Assembly (NCBI GenBank): GCA_022181065.1
Contig: BQMY01000076.1
Coordinates: 62,001 to 126,000, forward strand
Origin: Melioribacteraceae bacterium
GTDB lineage: Bacteria > Bacteroidota > Ignavibacteria > Ignavibacteriales > Melioribacteraceae
Length of the DNA: 64,000 bases
Reading direction: 5' to 3'
Shown piece by piece: positions 37,880-47,395 of the stretch (positions are counted from its first letter, which is position 1; each line of letters begins with the position of its first letter). The notes under the pieces were generated by a model. That model worked only from the letters and a program-made list of their open reading frames with translations, was not told the DNA's origin and searched no databases. The translations under genes and the position numbers were made by a program.

Positions 37880-39313
37880 ATGCGAAAATTCAAAATACCC
37901 CATGTCTTTATTTTTCTTTTTTTGATTATAATTTTCTCTTCAATACTCACCTACTTCGTTCCAAGCGGAAGTTATGAACGCACCACCAGAGATTATGGAG
38001 AACGCAAACAAACAGTTGTTATCCCCGATAGTTACAAAGAAATACCCAAACATTACTCGTTGCAGGGAGTCTTGACGGGTGAAGATGTTGAGGGAAAGTC
38101 AACTCCGGTTTCCCTGCTCGGTATCCTGAGCGCGATACCAAAAGGTTTAAGCGACTCGGCTGTGCTTGTGTTTTATGTGTTTATTATTGGCGCTGTTATC
38201 ACTCTCATTCAACAAACAGGTACATTCAACGCGTTTCTCTTCGGGTTAATTTCAAGATTCAGGAAAAAGCCCAAACAACTTCTGTTTCTTATCTATATGA
38301 CCATTTTTACAGGCTCCTCATTTTTAGGTATTGGTCCTGAAACAATAGCTTTAATACCTGTATTCTTTTTCCTGTCGAAACAATTGGATTACGACCGAAT
38401 ATTTGGTCTTGGTTTATTAAATATTCCTATTTTACTGGGTTGGACCTCCGGTGTAACTAATCCTTTTACCGTACAGATTGCTCAGATTATTGCAGAGCTG
38501 CCAATTGGTTCCGGTATGGGATTGCGACTTGCTCTTTTTGGAGCGCTTGCTCTCACCGGATTTTATTTTCTTATGCGTTACGGTGACAAAGTAAAAAAAG
38601 ACCCTTCCAAAAGTTTAATGCCGGATGACCGCTTTGAACTGGAAGATTACGGCTCATTCGAAGAAGTAAAACTGGAAAGAAAACATATCTTCATTCTTGG
38701 CTTTTTTATCGTCTCATATGCGTCTGTACTTTATGCTGTACAAACACTCGGATGGGGTTTAATTGAAATGAGCGCCAGCTTTATCGGTATAACCATAGTG
38801 GTTACAAAATTGGCAGGAATGACAGGCGATGAAGCGATGACAGCATTCACCAAAGGTCTGGGAGTTATGATAATTCCTGCTCTGGTAGTTGGTGTGGCGC
38901 GTGGTATTTCGGTAGTACTTTCAGAAGGTATGATCATTGATACGTTGATACATCACGCTAGTGTGGTGCTTATGTCAATGCCTAAAATTGTTGCTGCCGA
39001 AGGTATGCTCGTCTTTCAATCGACACTAAACTTTTTTATACCTTCTGCATCAGGTCAGGCATTAGTTTCAATGCCGCTTATGACTCCAATGTCGGATATA
39101 CTTGGAATTTCACGCCAAACTGCTGTGCTTGCTTTCATTTTGGGTGATGGATTATCGAATATAATTATCCCTACAAACGGTGTGTTAATGGCAATGCTCG
39201 GACTTGCAAAAATCTCCTTCGAAAAATGGTTCAGGTTCGTTTTACCATTATTCATTGTAAGTATAATAATCGGCGCGGCATTTATTGCAATCGCTGTCCT
39301 GACAGGCTATTAG
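37880..39313 (+). CDS. YfcC/DcuC-superfamily transporter
   Basis: 477 residues with 11-12 membrane helices. It starts IPHVFIFLFLIIIFSSILTYFVPSGSYERT, the typical YfcC opening, and has paired conserved stretches GPETIALIPVFFFL and NFFIPSASGQALVSMPLMTPMSDILGISRQTAVLAF. Family members exchange basic amino acids or C4-dicarboxylates. It stands alone on the plus strand, and no arginine or dicarboxylate pathway gene is adjacent, so the substrate is open. The ribosome site is weak. Confidence 0.85.
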   Translation: MRKFKIPHVFIFLFLIIIFSSILTYFVPSGSYERTTRDYGERKQTVVIPDSYKEIPKHYSLQGVLTGEDVEGKSTPVSLLGILSAIPKGLSDSAVLVFYVFIIGAVITLIQQTGTFNAFLFGLISRFRKKPKQLLFLIYMTIFTGSSFLGIGPETIALIPVFFFLSKQLDYDRIFGLGLLNIPILLGWTSGVTNPFTVQIAQIIAELPIGSGMGLRLALFGALALTGFYFLMRYGDKVKKDPSKSLMPDDRFELEDYGSFEEVKLERKHIFILGFFIVSYASVLYAVQTLGWGLIEMSASFIGITIVVTKLAGMTGDEAMTAFTKGLGVMIIPALVVGVARGISVVLSEGMIIDTLIHHASVVLMSMPKIVAAEGMLVFQSTLNFFIPSASGQALVSMPLMTPMSDILGISRQTAVLAFILGDGLSNIIIPTNGVLMAMLGLAKISFEKWFRFVLPLFIVSIIIGAAFIAIAVLTGY

Positions 39314-39345
39314 GAAATCAGGTCGAATTAACACATATATAAAAA

Positions 39346-39368
39346 GGAATGGTCGATGACCATCCCCT
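39346..39368. repeat. Palindrome ATGGTC/GACCAT, copy 1
   Basis: A 20-nt sequence (39349-39368) identical to 40077-40096. The stem ATGGTC-GAT-GACCAT stands 33 nt after the transporter stop and may also act as its transcription end. Confidence 0.75.
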
Positions 39369-39535
39369 GAGAAAAAATTTTTACTGTGTCTGTTGAGACT
39401 TAGCATGTTTACCCCGTAAGACGGGAGTACTCATCTATGCCATTCAGCCCGTCAATACCAGCCTCACCAACATTTCCCGGTTCTTCGACAGGTGATATCC
39501 TGAGCTTGCTGCAGGGCTCAGGAGCCTGGTATTTG

Positions 39536-39561
39536 TCATGCCCGAGTCCATCGGGCATCTT
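39536..39561. repeat. GTCATnCCC...GGGnATC hairpin element, copy 1
   Basis: ATGCCCGA (39538-39545) pairs perfectly with TCGGGCAT (39551-39558). It is homologous to 39951-39976 with paired differences in the stem. Confidence 0.7.
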
Positions 39562-39713
39562 GTTTACGTGATAGTTTTCCAATCAAGTTGAAAATGACAA
39601 GTTCAAGTGCATATTATGACATTTTTGCCCCTCCATTTGCCAAAGTTTATCCCGTGAAGCGGGAGGAGGGATAGGGGTGGGTTCTGATTGTTGATCGCGA
39701 TAATTCTACATCT

Positions 39714-39741
39714 CTGGATTCCCGCCTGCGCGAGAATGACA
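39714..39741. repeat. GTCATnCCC...GGGnATC hairpin element, copy 2 (inverted)
   Basis: ATTCCCGC and GCGAGAAT around a short centre, flanked by CTGG and GACA: the same family on the other strand. One stem mismatch on this strand is a G-U pair on the other. The form ATTCCC-N8-GAGAAT is reminiscent of the neisserial dRS3 repeat. Confidence 0.6.
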
Positions 39742-39841
39742 ATTGACTGGTAAACGGGAATGACTATGTGCTAATTAGCTTATTAATGAATAGATTTCCT
39801 CCGCCATTGGCAGATTCGCGGAAATTATACTTCCTAAAGTC

Positions 39842-39869
39842 TGTCATTCCCTTCGCCCCGGCGAATTGG
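39842..39869. repeat. GTCATnCCC element, copy 3 (degenerate)
   Basis: Begins GTCATTCCC and has an inner stem TTCGCC/GGCGAA; the distal GGGnATC end is degraded to TTGG. Confidence 0.45.
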
Positions 39870-39950
39870 TTGGGCCTCCATGGTTTCTGACCTCATCCCC
39901 CAGCCCCCTTCTCCTATCAACAGGAGAAGGGGAGTACATAATTACTTTTT

Positions 39951-39978
39951 GTCATACCCAACTCGATTGGGCATCCAG
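39951..39978. repeat. GTCATnCCC...GGGnATC hairpin element, copy 4
   Basis: GTCATACCCAA...TTGGGCATCCAG. Compared with copy 1, a G-C stem pair has become A-T on both sides, so pairing is kept. Confidence 0.65.
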
Positions 39979-40073
39979 TTGTTGTTTTTTAACTTACGTC
40001 TGGCAACTACAGACTGGCGAGCAAAGGCTAACGAATGTGGGAGTGGTTTTTATCAATCCTTTTAAAATTCAAA

Positions 40074-40096
40074 GGGATGGTCGATGACCATCCCCT
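40074..40096. repeat. Palindrome ATGGTC/GACCAT, copy 2
   Basis: Arms GGGATGGTC and GACCATCCC with loop GAT form a perfect 9-bp stem. The 20-nt core is identical to copy 1 some 728 nt away. Confidence 0.75.
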
Positions 40097-40126
40097 ACAT
40101 GAAAAATATATTATGAATGATTGTAA

Positions 40127-40193
40127 AGACGGCATATGGTTCGAGTGACGTTGTCCTGAGCATGCCGAAGGGCTCACCAACCTAATGCCGTCT
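40127..40193. repeat. Split palindrome AGACGGCAT...ATGCCGTCT
   Basis: The 9-nt arms (40127-40135 and 40185-40193) are separated by 49 nt that contain GTCCTGAGC...GAAGGGCTCACCAACC. In island B the same arms touch with a 2-nt loop. Confidence 0.65.
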
Positions 40194-40229
40194 CTACTTC
40201 GTGCTCGGTACTTTGCAATTACTAAATAA

Positions 40230-42407
40230 TCAAAAACGTTTATTTATTTCTTCCATGATTTTTATTCCGGCGTCAGGAATTTTAGTTCCCGGTCCGAATA
40301 TCGCCGCTGCGCCATGTTCGTACAAAAAGTCATAATCCTGTGCCGGAATAACACCACCGGCAATAACGATGATATCATCACGACCAAGTTTTTTCAATTC
40401 TTCTACTAACTGTGGCAATAAAGTTTTATGACCCGCGGCAAGAGAACTCATACCAACAACGTGAACATCATTTTCCACTGCCTGACGAGCGGTTTCTTCA
40501 GGAGTCTGGAATAACGGACCCATATCCACGTCAAAGCCCATATCGGCATAAGCGGTCGCGACAACTTTCGCGCCTCGATCATGACCATCCTGCCCCATTT
40601 TTGCAATCATGATACGTGGACGGCGACCTTCGCGTTCAGCAAAATCATCTGTCATTTTTTGTGCTTTTTCAACCATATCGTCTTTCTCTTCTTTGTACTC
40701 GCTGCTGTACACACCCGAAATCGTTCGTGTAACCGCCTGGTATCTTCCGCTTACTTTTTCAATCGCGTCGGATATTTCACCAAGTGTCGCGCGAACTCTC
40801 GCTGCTTTAACCGATAGTTCCAGCAAGTTACCATCACCTGTTTCCGCGCATTTTGTCAAGGCTTCAAGTGAAGATTTTACTTCCGCTTCGTTACGTTTCG
40901 ATCTGATTTCCTGCAAACGTTTTATCTGCGATAAACGTACAGCTGTGTTGTCAACCTCAAGGATTTCGATTGGATCTTCCTTGTCGAGTCTGTATTTGTT
41001 TACACCAACGATAGTTTCACGACCGGAGTCGATACGAGCCTGTCGCCTTGCAGCAGCTTCTTCAATACGCATCTTTGGAATTCCGGCTTCAATAGCTTTT
41101 GTCATTCCACCGTAAGATTCTACTTCAAGAATGTGTTCCCAACCTTTGTTGTAAAGAGCATCGGTGAGGGCTTCAACATAATATGAACCTGCCCACGGAT
41201 CAAGTACTCTTGTGATGCCGGTTTCATCCTGCAGATAAAGCTGCGTGTTTCTTGCGATACGCGCCGAGAAATCTGTTGGAAGCGCGATTGCTTCATCAAG
41301 TGAATTAGTATGGAGTGACTGTGTATGACCAAGCGCCGCGGCCATAGCTTCCATACAGGTTCTAACAACATTGTTGAAAGGGTCCTGTTCGGCAAGTGAC
41401 CAACCTGAAGTCTGAGAGTGAGTTCTTAATGACATCGATTTTTCGTTTTTGGGATCGAACTGTTTGATAAGCTGCGCCCAGATCAAACGGGCAGCACGCA
41501 TTTTCGCAACTTCCATAAAGTAGTTCATCCCCTGCGCCCAGAAGAAAGACAAACGAGGCGCGAACCTGTCAACGCTCATTCCGGCTTTTATACCTGTGCG
41601 AACGTATTCCAGACCATCGGCGAGAGTGTATGCCATTTCAAGATCGGCGGTTGCTCCCGCTTCCTGCATGTGATACCCGGAAATTGAAATACTGTTGAAC
41701 TTCGGCATATTCTCGGCAGTAAACTTGAAGATATCCGCGATTATCTGCATTGATATTTCCGGCGGATAAATATATGTATTACGCACCATATACTCTTTCA
41801 GGATATCATTCTGGATTGTACCGGTGAGCTGTTCGTGTGATACACCCTGCTCTTCGGCGGTAACTATATAAAACGCCAATACCGGAAGTACCGCGCCATT
41901 CATTGTCATCGAAACAGACATCTTGTCCAGAGGTATCTGGTCGAACAATATTTTCATATCCTCTACAGAATCAATCGCTACCCCCGCTTTACCAACATCA
42001 CCGACAACACGCTGATGATCACTGTCATAACCGCGATGTGTAGCAAGGTCAAACGCAACGGAAAGCCCTTTCTGACCGGCAGCAAGATTTCTGCGATAAA
42101 ACGCGTTACTCTCTTCTGCGGTAGAAAAACCGGCGTACTGACGTACTGTCCATGGTCTCATCACATACATGGTTGAATATGGACCTCGTAGGAAGGGTGC
42201 CAAACCCGACATATAATCCAGATGCCCGAGGTTTTTTATATCATCTTCTGTGTATAGAGGTTTAACATCAATTTTTTCCATTGTTTCCCAGACAAGATTC
42301 TCAACGGTTCTGCCTGTGGCTTTTTCTACTTGAGCTTTCCATTCCTCGTAAGATACTTTCTTATCCCGCAAGTTCAGGTCTATATTTTTAAAATCAGGTT
42401 TTTTCAT
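40230..42407 (-). CDS. mutB: Methylmalonyl-CoA mutase, large (catalytic) subunit
   Basis: 725 residues. The TIM-barrel substrate domain spans about 40-560 ([28 protein letters not shown]). The cobalamin domain is the last 140 residues, with the B12-ligand motif [11 protein letters not shown] near 605 and GGVIP near 690. It interconverts methylmalonyl-CoA and succinyl-CoA with adenosylcobalamin in propionate or odd-chain metabolism. One base separates it from the small subunit gene. No epimerase or MeaB/ArgK chaperone gene is adjacent. Confidence 0.96.
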   Translation of the reverse strand: MKKPDFKNIDLNLRDKKVSYEEWKAQVEKATGRTVENLVWETMEKIDVKPLYTEDDIKNLGHLDYMSGLAPFLRGPYSTMYVMRPWTVRQYAGFSTAEESNAFYRRNLAAGQKGLSVAFDLATHRGYDSDHQRVVGDVGKAGVAIDSVEDMKILFDQIPLDKMSVSMTMNGAVLPVLAFYIVTAEEQGVSHEQLTGTIQNDILKEYMVRNTYIYPPEISMQIIADIFKFTAENMPKFNSISISGYHMQEAGATADLEMAYTLADGLEYVRTGIKAGMSVDRFAPRLSFFWAQGMNYFMEVAKMRAARLIWAQLIKQFDPKNEKSMSLRTHSQTSGWSLAEQDPFNNVVRTCMEAMAAALGHTQSLHTNSLDEAIALPTDFSARIARNTQLYLQDETGITRVLDPWAGSYYVEALTDALYNKGWEHILEVESYGGMTKAIEAGIPKMRIEEAAARRQARIDSGRETIVGVNKYRLDKEDPIEILEVDNTAVRLSQIKRLQEIRSKRNEAEVKSSLEALTKCAETGDGNLLELSVKAARVRATLGEISDAIEKVSGRYQAVTRTISGVYSSEYKEEKDDMVEKAQKMTDDFAEREGRRPRIMIAKMGQDGHDRGAKVVATAYADMGFDVDMGPLFQTPEETARQAVENDVHVVGMSSLAAGHKTLLPQLVEELKKLGRDDIIVIAGGVIPAQDYDFLYEHGAAAIFGPGTKIPDAGIKIMEEINKRF

Positions 42408-42408
42408 T

Positions 42409-44574
42409 TTATAACGCTCCCAAATTTTTCAATAATTCTGAAATTATTGCGTAAACATCAGCGCCGAGATATATAAAGTCATCAACACCGGCTGCTTTGT
42501 ATTCTTCAACTTTATCCTTGGGGTAACCCGCGAGAATAACTGTTACATCGCCACGGGTTTTCGCTGCTTTTACGAACGGATCAACGAGTTCCGGATAAGT
42601 ATCATCAGTTGAACATAATACCGCAACTTTTGCCCTCGATGCCGCGAACTCTTTGGCAGCGGCTTCCGGTGTATCGAATCCTTTAGGATAGATTACATTA
42701 AATCCACCTGCCTCAAAAAATCCACGCGAGAAATCCGCACGGGCTTTATGTTGTTTCAGCGAACCCATAGTAGCAAGGAATATTTTGGGAGCCGATCCTG
42801 TTTTTTCCTGATACGCTAATGAAGCGTCACGCAGTTCTTCAAATATTTCCGCGATTCTGTAAGTTTTTATTTTGTCAGCAGTTACTTTCTCACCGGGATT
42901 TGCAAATACCGCTTTTGAAATTTCACCAATTGTCGCGCCTTCAAGGTATGCTTCGGCACCAACTGTTATCACATCGGCACTCGATTTATCAACAAGCTGC
43001 TGCAATTTGGCGAGTATGCTTTCATGTTTACCATTATCGCCGGAGATACGATACGCCTGCAAATATTTTGTGCGTTTTTCATGTAAACCTTTATGATCAA
43101 CAACCTTGGGTGTAATTTTCTTTTCGGTCATATTAGCGTACATGTTGGTTCCGACAAGTACTTCTTTACGTTTTTTGAAGTCTTTCGCTCGCGCTTCATT
43201 TACAGCCGCAATCTTTTTGTTAGCCTCACCGGATTTCAAAGTTTCAACAATTCCGCCTTTTTCATCAAGTTCGCCAAATAGTTCCCATGCTTTTTTTGCA
43301 ACTTCGTTGGTGAGCCATTCAACATAATAAGAGCCGCCTGCCGGATCAATTAACTGATCAAGATGTGATTCTTCCTTCAGGATAATTTGAGTATTTCTGG
43401 CTATACGACGTGAAAAACTGTCGGGGAGTCCGATTGTTTCATCGAACGGATTTGTGTGCATTGAATCAACACCCCCAACTACCGCGCTGAAAGCCTCCGT
43501 TGTTGTACGAAGCATATTTACGTATGGATCGTAAACTGTCTGGTTAAACTGTGACGCTTTAGCGTGGATAAACATTTTGCGCTGATCTGCAGCAACACCA
43601 TAAGATTCAAGAACTTTTGCCCATAATACTCTCACGGCGCGCAGCTTGGCTATTTCCATGAAGTAATTGGGGCCAATACCAAATGTAAATCTGATTTTTG
43701 AGGCGATATCTTCAACTTTCAAGCCTCTTTCAGTAAGTTGACTTATATATTCAACCGCGGTAGAAAGAGCGTATGCAAGTTCCTGAACGGCGCCTGCGCC
43801 GGCGTTATTATAAACTGCGGCATTGATATGTATTGTTTTTATTCCGGACGCGTTTTTCGTTGCCCATTCGGTAACACTTTTAAGTTCATCATAAGCGTTC
43901 TCAAGAGAAATTGGCAATTCACCTGTTTCTGCAAGATAACCAATCGGGTCAGCGTCGATGCTGCCGGTTATATCCGCGATATTGATATTTTCTTTTTTGA
44001 GATATGCCGCAAAAAGACTTATAAACGGTGTTGAGGTATAACCTGCATCCACATAAACAGGATATTTTGTCAAATCAATATCTTTGAATGCTCGCTTCAT
44101 TGAGAGGATCGCTGAAAACGATAATCCACCTTTACCTACTTGCTCCGGCTTTGCGTAATCGGCATCCAGACCAAGTTTTGTAGCTTCATCAAGCACAATA
44201 TTGATAGCTGTCTGACCTCGTTTAAGATCATATTTCAGCGCGTCGTTAAACTCTTCAGCATCACCGTAAGGTATTTCCTGAGCTATATCCCATGGTTTTT
44301 CAATATAACCGCCAATTTTGGTACTTCGCACATAACTGCCAAAGCCGGGTTTATCATCTTTCAAAGGTAAATCTTTAATATCTTCTCTACGGTAGGCAGG
44401 TTGAAGGTTTATACCTTCGTAAGTTTTTGTAACAAGTTTTTTCTCGAACGGAACACCTTTGAGGTCTTTTTCAACAACTTCACGCCACTGTTCATATGTT
44501 GGCGGAGTGAACATATCCCTCAAATTCAGTTTTTTGTCCAGATTTCCATCCGGTATGTTTTGTTCATTCGACAT
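42409..44574 (-). CDS. mutA: Methylmalonyl-CoA mutase, small subunit
   Basis: About 721 residues. The ATG at 44574 ([11 protein letters not shown]) is chosen because GGAGAG stands just upstream; an in-frame ATG at 44598 has no such site. The barrel is recognisable ([24 protein letters not shown]) but the cobalamin domain lacks the DxHxxG ligand motif, reading [15 protein letters not shown] instead, as is normal for the non-catalytic subunit. It forms the heterodimer with mutB. Confidence 0.95.
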   Translation of the reverse strand: MSNEQNIPDGNLDKKLNLRDMFTPPTYEQWREVVEKDLKGVPFEKKLVTKTYEGINLQPAYRREDIKDLPLKDDKPGFGSYVRSTKIGGYIEKPWDIAQEIPYGDAEEFNDALKYDLKRGQTAINIVLDEATKLGLDADYAKPEQVGKGGLSFSAILSMKRAFKDIDLTKYPVYVDAGYTSTPFISLFAAYLKKENINIADITGSIDADPIGYLAETGELPISLENAYDELKSVTEWATKNASGIKTIHINAAVYNNAGAGAVQELAYALSTAVEYISQLTERGLKVEDIASKIRFTFGIGPNYFMEIAKLRAVRVLWAKVLESYGVAADQRKMFIHAKASQFNQTVYDPYVNMLRTTTEAFSAVVGGVDSMHTNPFDETIGLPDSFSRRIARNTQIILKEESHLDQLIDPAGGSYYVEWLTNEVAKKAWELFGELDEKGGIVETLKSGEANKKIAAVNEARAKDFKKRKEVLVGTNMYANMTEKKITPKVVDHKGLHEKRTKYLQAYRISGDNGKHESILAKLQQLVDKSSADVITVGAEAYLEGATIGEISKAVFANPGEKVTADKIKTYRIAEIFEELRDASLAYQEKTGSAPKIFLATMGSLKQHKARADFSRGFFEAGGFNVIYPKGFDTPEAAAKEFAASRAKVAVLCSTDDTYPELVDPFVKAAKTRGDVTVILAGYPKDKVEEYKAAGVDDFIYLGADVYAIISELLKNLGAL

Positions 44575-44763
44575 AAAATCTCTCCAATCTGATGTCAATA
44601 TTATATTTTTAAATTCTTTATAATTCTAAAATTAAGAAAAATTTCTCGATTTCTCTTAAAAGTGAAACGAAACTTAATATTAGTATAATAAGTCCTAATA
44701 TTCCAGTAAGTTTTTTGTTAAATAAGAATTGATTTTTGCAATAATGCAGTAATATCACCTTGG

Positions 44764-44769
44764 TATAAT
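44764..44769 (+). promoter_or_regulatory. Possible -10 hexamer TATAAT
   Basis: A perfect TATAAT lies 73 nt before the DJ-1 gene in the divergent 240-nt spacer. No -35 at normal spacing was found, so this is weak. Confidence 0.25.
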
Positions 44770-44841
44770 GAGAGTGATAAGCAATTAACATGCCGTTTAA
44801 ATCTTTATTTGGTAATTATAAAATAGCACGCTCTATTTATA

Positions 44842-45393
44842 TTGATTATATTTGAAAAGATAAAAAGTAAGTTGGCATTGAGAAAAAAAGCACTATTAAT
44901 ATTACCCGAAAAAAAGTTTAATGAACGCGAGTTTAACGCCGTTCGTGAGGCGTTAATTAAAAACTATATTTCATTTTTTATCGCTTCTGATGCCATTGAC
45001 CTTTGCACAGGAGATAGAGGCAGCAAGGTTAAAGCAGATGTAAAACTTGTAAATATACATCCTGCTAATTTTGACGGACTTTGTATAATTGGCGGAGAAG
45101 GTATCCGCGATTATTTCGGCAATAAGAGTGTAATTAGCGTTATAAACCGTTTTAACAACGGCAAAAAAACGATAGCCGCTATTTGCGCAGCGTCCGTAAT
45201 CATAGCTCAAGCGGGAGTTTTGGATGGCAAAACAGGGACATGCTTTCCCGCCGATAAAAAAGAATTTACAAAATCGGGTGTTATTTACTCTGATGAGCCG
45301 ATTGTAAAAGATAAACATATCATTACTGCCAAAGACGCTGAAGCCTCGACCGAATTTGCCACGCTTTTTGTGAATACACTCCTGAATATTTAA
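44842..45393 (+). CDS. DJ-1/PfpI family protein
   Basis: 183 residues if the TTG at 44842 is used; a TTG at 44872 would fit the usual DJ-1 beginning (RKKALLILPEKKF) better, so the start is uncertain. The nucleophile Cys is in IAAICAASVIIAQAGVL, and FDGLCIIGGEGIRDYF supplies the family strand before it. Members act as glyoxalase/deglycase-like, chaperone or protease-like proteins. It is a single plus-strand gene between repeats and mutA, with no informative neighbours. Confidence 0.8.
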   Translation: MIIFEKIKSKLALRKKALLILPEKKFNEREFNAVREALIKNYISFFIASDAIDLCTGDRGSKVKADVKLVNIHPANFDGLCIIGGEGIRDYFGNKSVISVINRFNNGKKTIAAICAASVIIAQAGVLDGKTGTCFPADKKEFTKSGVIYSDEPIVKDKHIITAKDAEASTEFATLFVNTLLNI

Positions 45394-45529
45394 TCATTTT
45401 TCACTTCTGATTTCTGGATATCCTGTATAACGATATTTAAGTCGTGTTGTATGCAGTCTGAAATACCGCACATAAATAAAAACTGCACCCTGTCGAACCA
45501 CAGGAGCCTATTAGCGAGGTGTCTGAGTT

Positions 45530-45555
45530 TATCGTTTATCCCGCCTTGCGGGGAA
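45530..45555. repeat. 26-nt direct repeat, copy 1
   Basis: Identical to 45677-45702. The repeat begins TATCGTTTATCCCGCC and contains the hairpin CCCGC-CTT-GCGGG. Confidence 0.85.
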
Positions 45556-45637
45556 GACCCGTCAATGCACAGATTCTGAACATCTTCCGGCCCTTCGAGA
45601 ACCTCAGGAGCCGATTGGTGAGGTTGGTGAGCCCTTC

Positions 45638-45657
45638 AGACGGCATTTATGCCGTCT
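45638..45657. repeat. Compact palindrome AGACGGCAT-TT-ATGCCGTCT
   Basis: Perfect 9-bp arms with a 2-nt loop. It is followed by CTAC and preceded by GGTTGGTGAGCCCTTC, which is the exact reverse complement of a 16-nt piece in island A (40167-40182). Confidence 0.8.
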
Positions 45658-45676
45658 CTACGATGATTGGTGAGCC

Positions 45677-45702
45677 TATCGTTTATCCCGCCTTGCGGGG
45701 AA
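45677..45702. repeat. 26-nt direct repeat, copy 2
   Basis: Identical to 45530-45555, 147 nt downstream in the same orientation. Confidence 0.85.
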
Positions 45703-45913
45703 CCACAGGGGCCTGATAATGAGGTGGGTGAGATCCTCGAACCCCCGTCAATGCAAAAGCATACCACATCTTCTGGCGCTTCCCCGCTCTGCGGGACAGG
45801 CGAGGGTCTCAGACACCTTTTAGAGTCGTTTGTCAACAGTCTGAATCAAATCTGTTTTGATCGAGTTTGATCTGAACATTTCGTATCCTGGCTTAAAAAC
45901 CAAACCCGGATAT

Positions 45914-45935
45914 GTAGAAATTGGAACGTTTCTAC
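45914..45935 (-). terminator. Possible terminator hairpin after the MATE gene
   Basis: GTAGAAA (45914-45920) and TTTCTAC (45929-45935) with an 8-nt loop, 9 nt beyond the MATE stop on the minus strand. No immediate T run. Confidence 0.35.
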
Positions 45936-45943
45936 TCAGGTAA

Positions 45944-47266
45944 TTAAAGTCTGGTTTTAATACTAAATCTGATAGTAAAAAAGACCGCTGTGACAGTAAG
46001 TCCGGTAAGCAACCCTATCCATACACCCACAACACCCATTTCAAAATGGAACCCCAGCAAATACCCTACCGATACACCAACGAGCCAATAGGAAATAAAA
46101 CTGAGCACCATCGGCACTTTAACATCTGTGAGACCACGAAGGATATTCTGACCCACAGCCTGAATACCGTCACTGAGCTGGAAAAACGCGGCTACAATTA
46201 TCAGACTTACAGCAAAGTCAACAACCTGCGGGTTATCGTTATACAGGTAAGGGAGCTGTTCACGGAACAAAATAAATACCGTACCGGAAACCATCATAAA
46301 CAAAGTTGCGACACCCAATGCGGAAAAACCGGCTTTACGTGTTGCTTTTCTATCTTTCGCGCCGAGGAAAGTACCAACCCTGATTGCGCCGGCAGCACCT
46401 ATTCCAAGTATCATCATGTAGCTGATAGAAGCCAGATTTATAGCAATCTGATGTGCGGCAAGTTCATTTTTACCTATCCAACCAATCATTATCGCTGAGA
46501 ATGAGAACGCGCTCACCTCAAAGAAATATTGCAATCCGCTCGGGATACCAATATTTAATATTTTTTTGATCATGGGAAGATTAAATTTCCTGAACTTTAA
46601 TGACGGATCATATTTTTTCAGAGAATGATTCCCGAATACATACCACATCAGCACGATAGCAAGAAATATTCTGGTAGTGAGCGTAGCATAGCCAGCACCG
46701 TCCAACTCAAGTCGAGGGAAACCAAATTTACCATATATCAGCACATAATTAGCCGCAACATTTACTATGTTCGCAACAATAACAATATACATTGGCGGTT
46801 TGGTGAGCGATAAACCTTCAACAAATTGCCTGTATGTCTGAAAAATCATCAGAGGGATTATAGAAAAACTTATGATTTTAATATAGGATTCAGCAAGGAC
46901 AACAACATCTGCCGGCTGATCAAGGAAATAGAGTAAATCTCCCATAAAGTAGGTAAGGATAGTCAGGAGTACCGCGATTGTCAAATTCACTATAAGCGAT
47001 TGGCGGAGTATTACACCACACTTGTCATCATCACCCGCTCCGGTCGCGATGGCAACGAGAGGTGTAACAGCTGTGCTCACCCCTATCCCGAAGACGAGCA
47101 TAAGAAAAAATAAACCGTTAACCAGCGATGCCGCGGCAAGGTAGCTTGCGCCTATCTGACCTATCATCATACTATCAACAACACCGAACATTACATGTCC
47201 GAGCTGACCAATAGCTACAGGAATTGCAAGGTGTAAAGTTTTTCTGGCGTGTTCTCTAAATCGCAT
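45944..47266 (-). CDS. MATE-family efflux transporter
   Basis: 440 residues, twelve membrane helices in two related halves. The first half opens LAIPVAIGQLGHVMFGVVDSMMIGQIGASYLAAASLVNG and the second has IGIPSGLQYFFEVSAFSFSAIMIGWIGKNELAAHQIAINLASI, both typical of NorM-like MATE proteins. It should export cationic drugs or toxic metabolites using sodium or proton gradients. The promoter region upstream contains a long inverted repeat that may be an operator. Confidence 0.92.
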   Translation of the reverse strand: MRFREHARKTLHLAIPVAIGQLGHVMFGVVDSMMIGQIGASYLAAASLVNGLFFLMLVFGIGVSTAVTPLVAIATGAGDDDKCGVILRQSLIVNLTIAVLLTILTYFMGDLLYFLDQPADVVVLAESYIKIISFSIIPLMIFQTYRQFVEGLSLTKPPMYIVIVANIVNVAANYVLIYGKFGFPRLELDGAGYATLTTRIFLAIVLMWYVFGNHSLKKYDPSLKFRKFNLPMIKKILNIGIPSGLQYFFEVSAFSFSAIMIGWIGKNELAAHQIAINLASISYMMILGIGAAGAIRVGTFLGAKDRKATRKAGFSALGVATLFMMVSGTVFILFREQLPYLYNDNPQVVDFAVSLIIVAAFFQLSDGIQAVGQNILRGLTDVKVPMVLSFISYWLVGVSVGYLLGFHFEMGVVGVWIGLLTGLTVTAVFFTIRFSIKTRL

Positions 47267-47292
47267 ATATATATCTTTCCCTATTCAAAAGC

Positions 47293-47345
47293 TAAACTAA
47301 CGTATCTTTACATTTTTAACACTTAAAACAAGACGCGTTAGTTTA
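47293..47345. promoter_or_regulatory. 10-bp inverted repeat upstream of the MATE gene
   Basis: TAAACTAACG (47293-47302) and CGTTAGTTTA (47336-47345) are perfect reverse complements 33 nt apart, 27 nt before the MATE start and 50 nt after the CrtI-like stop. It could be a two-site operator or the stem of a long-loop terminator. Confidence 0.45.
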
Positions 47346-47395
47346 ACTTTTGTTCAGATAATAAGCAAAGTATATAAAAATAAATTATTCCGCAG

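Larger units (their letters stand above)
39314..40229. repeat. Repeat island A (convergent junction)
   Basis: 916 nt between the convergent YfcC-like and mutB genes, without a supported gene. It is packed with short hairpins: two copies of an ATGGTC-GAT-GACCAT palindrome, four GTCATnCCC...GGGnATC elements, two CCCGT/ACGGG-type hairpins, a split AGACGGCAT/ATGCCGTCT palindrome and TCCTGAGC...GGGCTCA motifs. Small open frames here fall in repeats and are not genes. Confidence 0.85.
45394..45943. repeat. Repeat island B (convergent junction)
   Basis: 550 nt between the convergent DJ-1 and MATE genes. It carries an exact 26-nt direct repeat, three imperfect AACCACAGGAGCC...GAGGTG units, the compact AGACGGCAT-ATGCCGTCT palindrome and CCCGC/GCGGG hairpins. 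Open frames here lie in the repeats and are not genes. Confidence 0.85.

Noticed and set aside
39866-40087. Small plus-strand open frames in island A
   Set aside because: They run through palindromic repeats and resemble no protein family.
39314-40229. CRISPR array
   Set aside because: The repeats are not regularly spaced and have no constant unit length, and no cas gene is present.
40609-41115. 168-codon plus-strand frame opposite mutB
   Set aside because: Antisense of a clear methylmalonyl-CoA mutase, no independent support.
45519-45870. Open frames of 65-67 codons on both strands in island B
   Set aside because: They coincide with repeat units and overlap each other.
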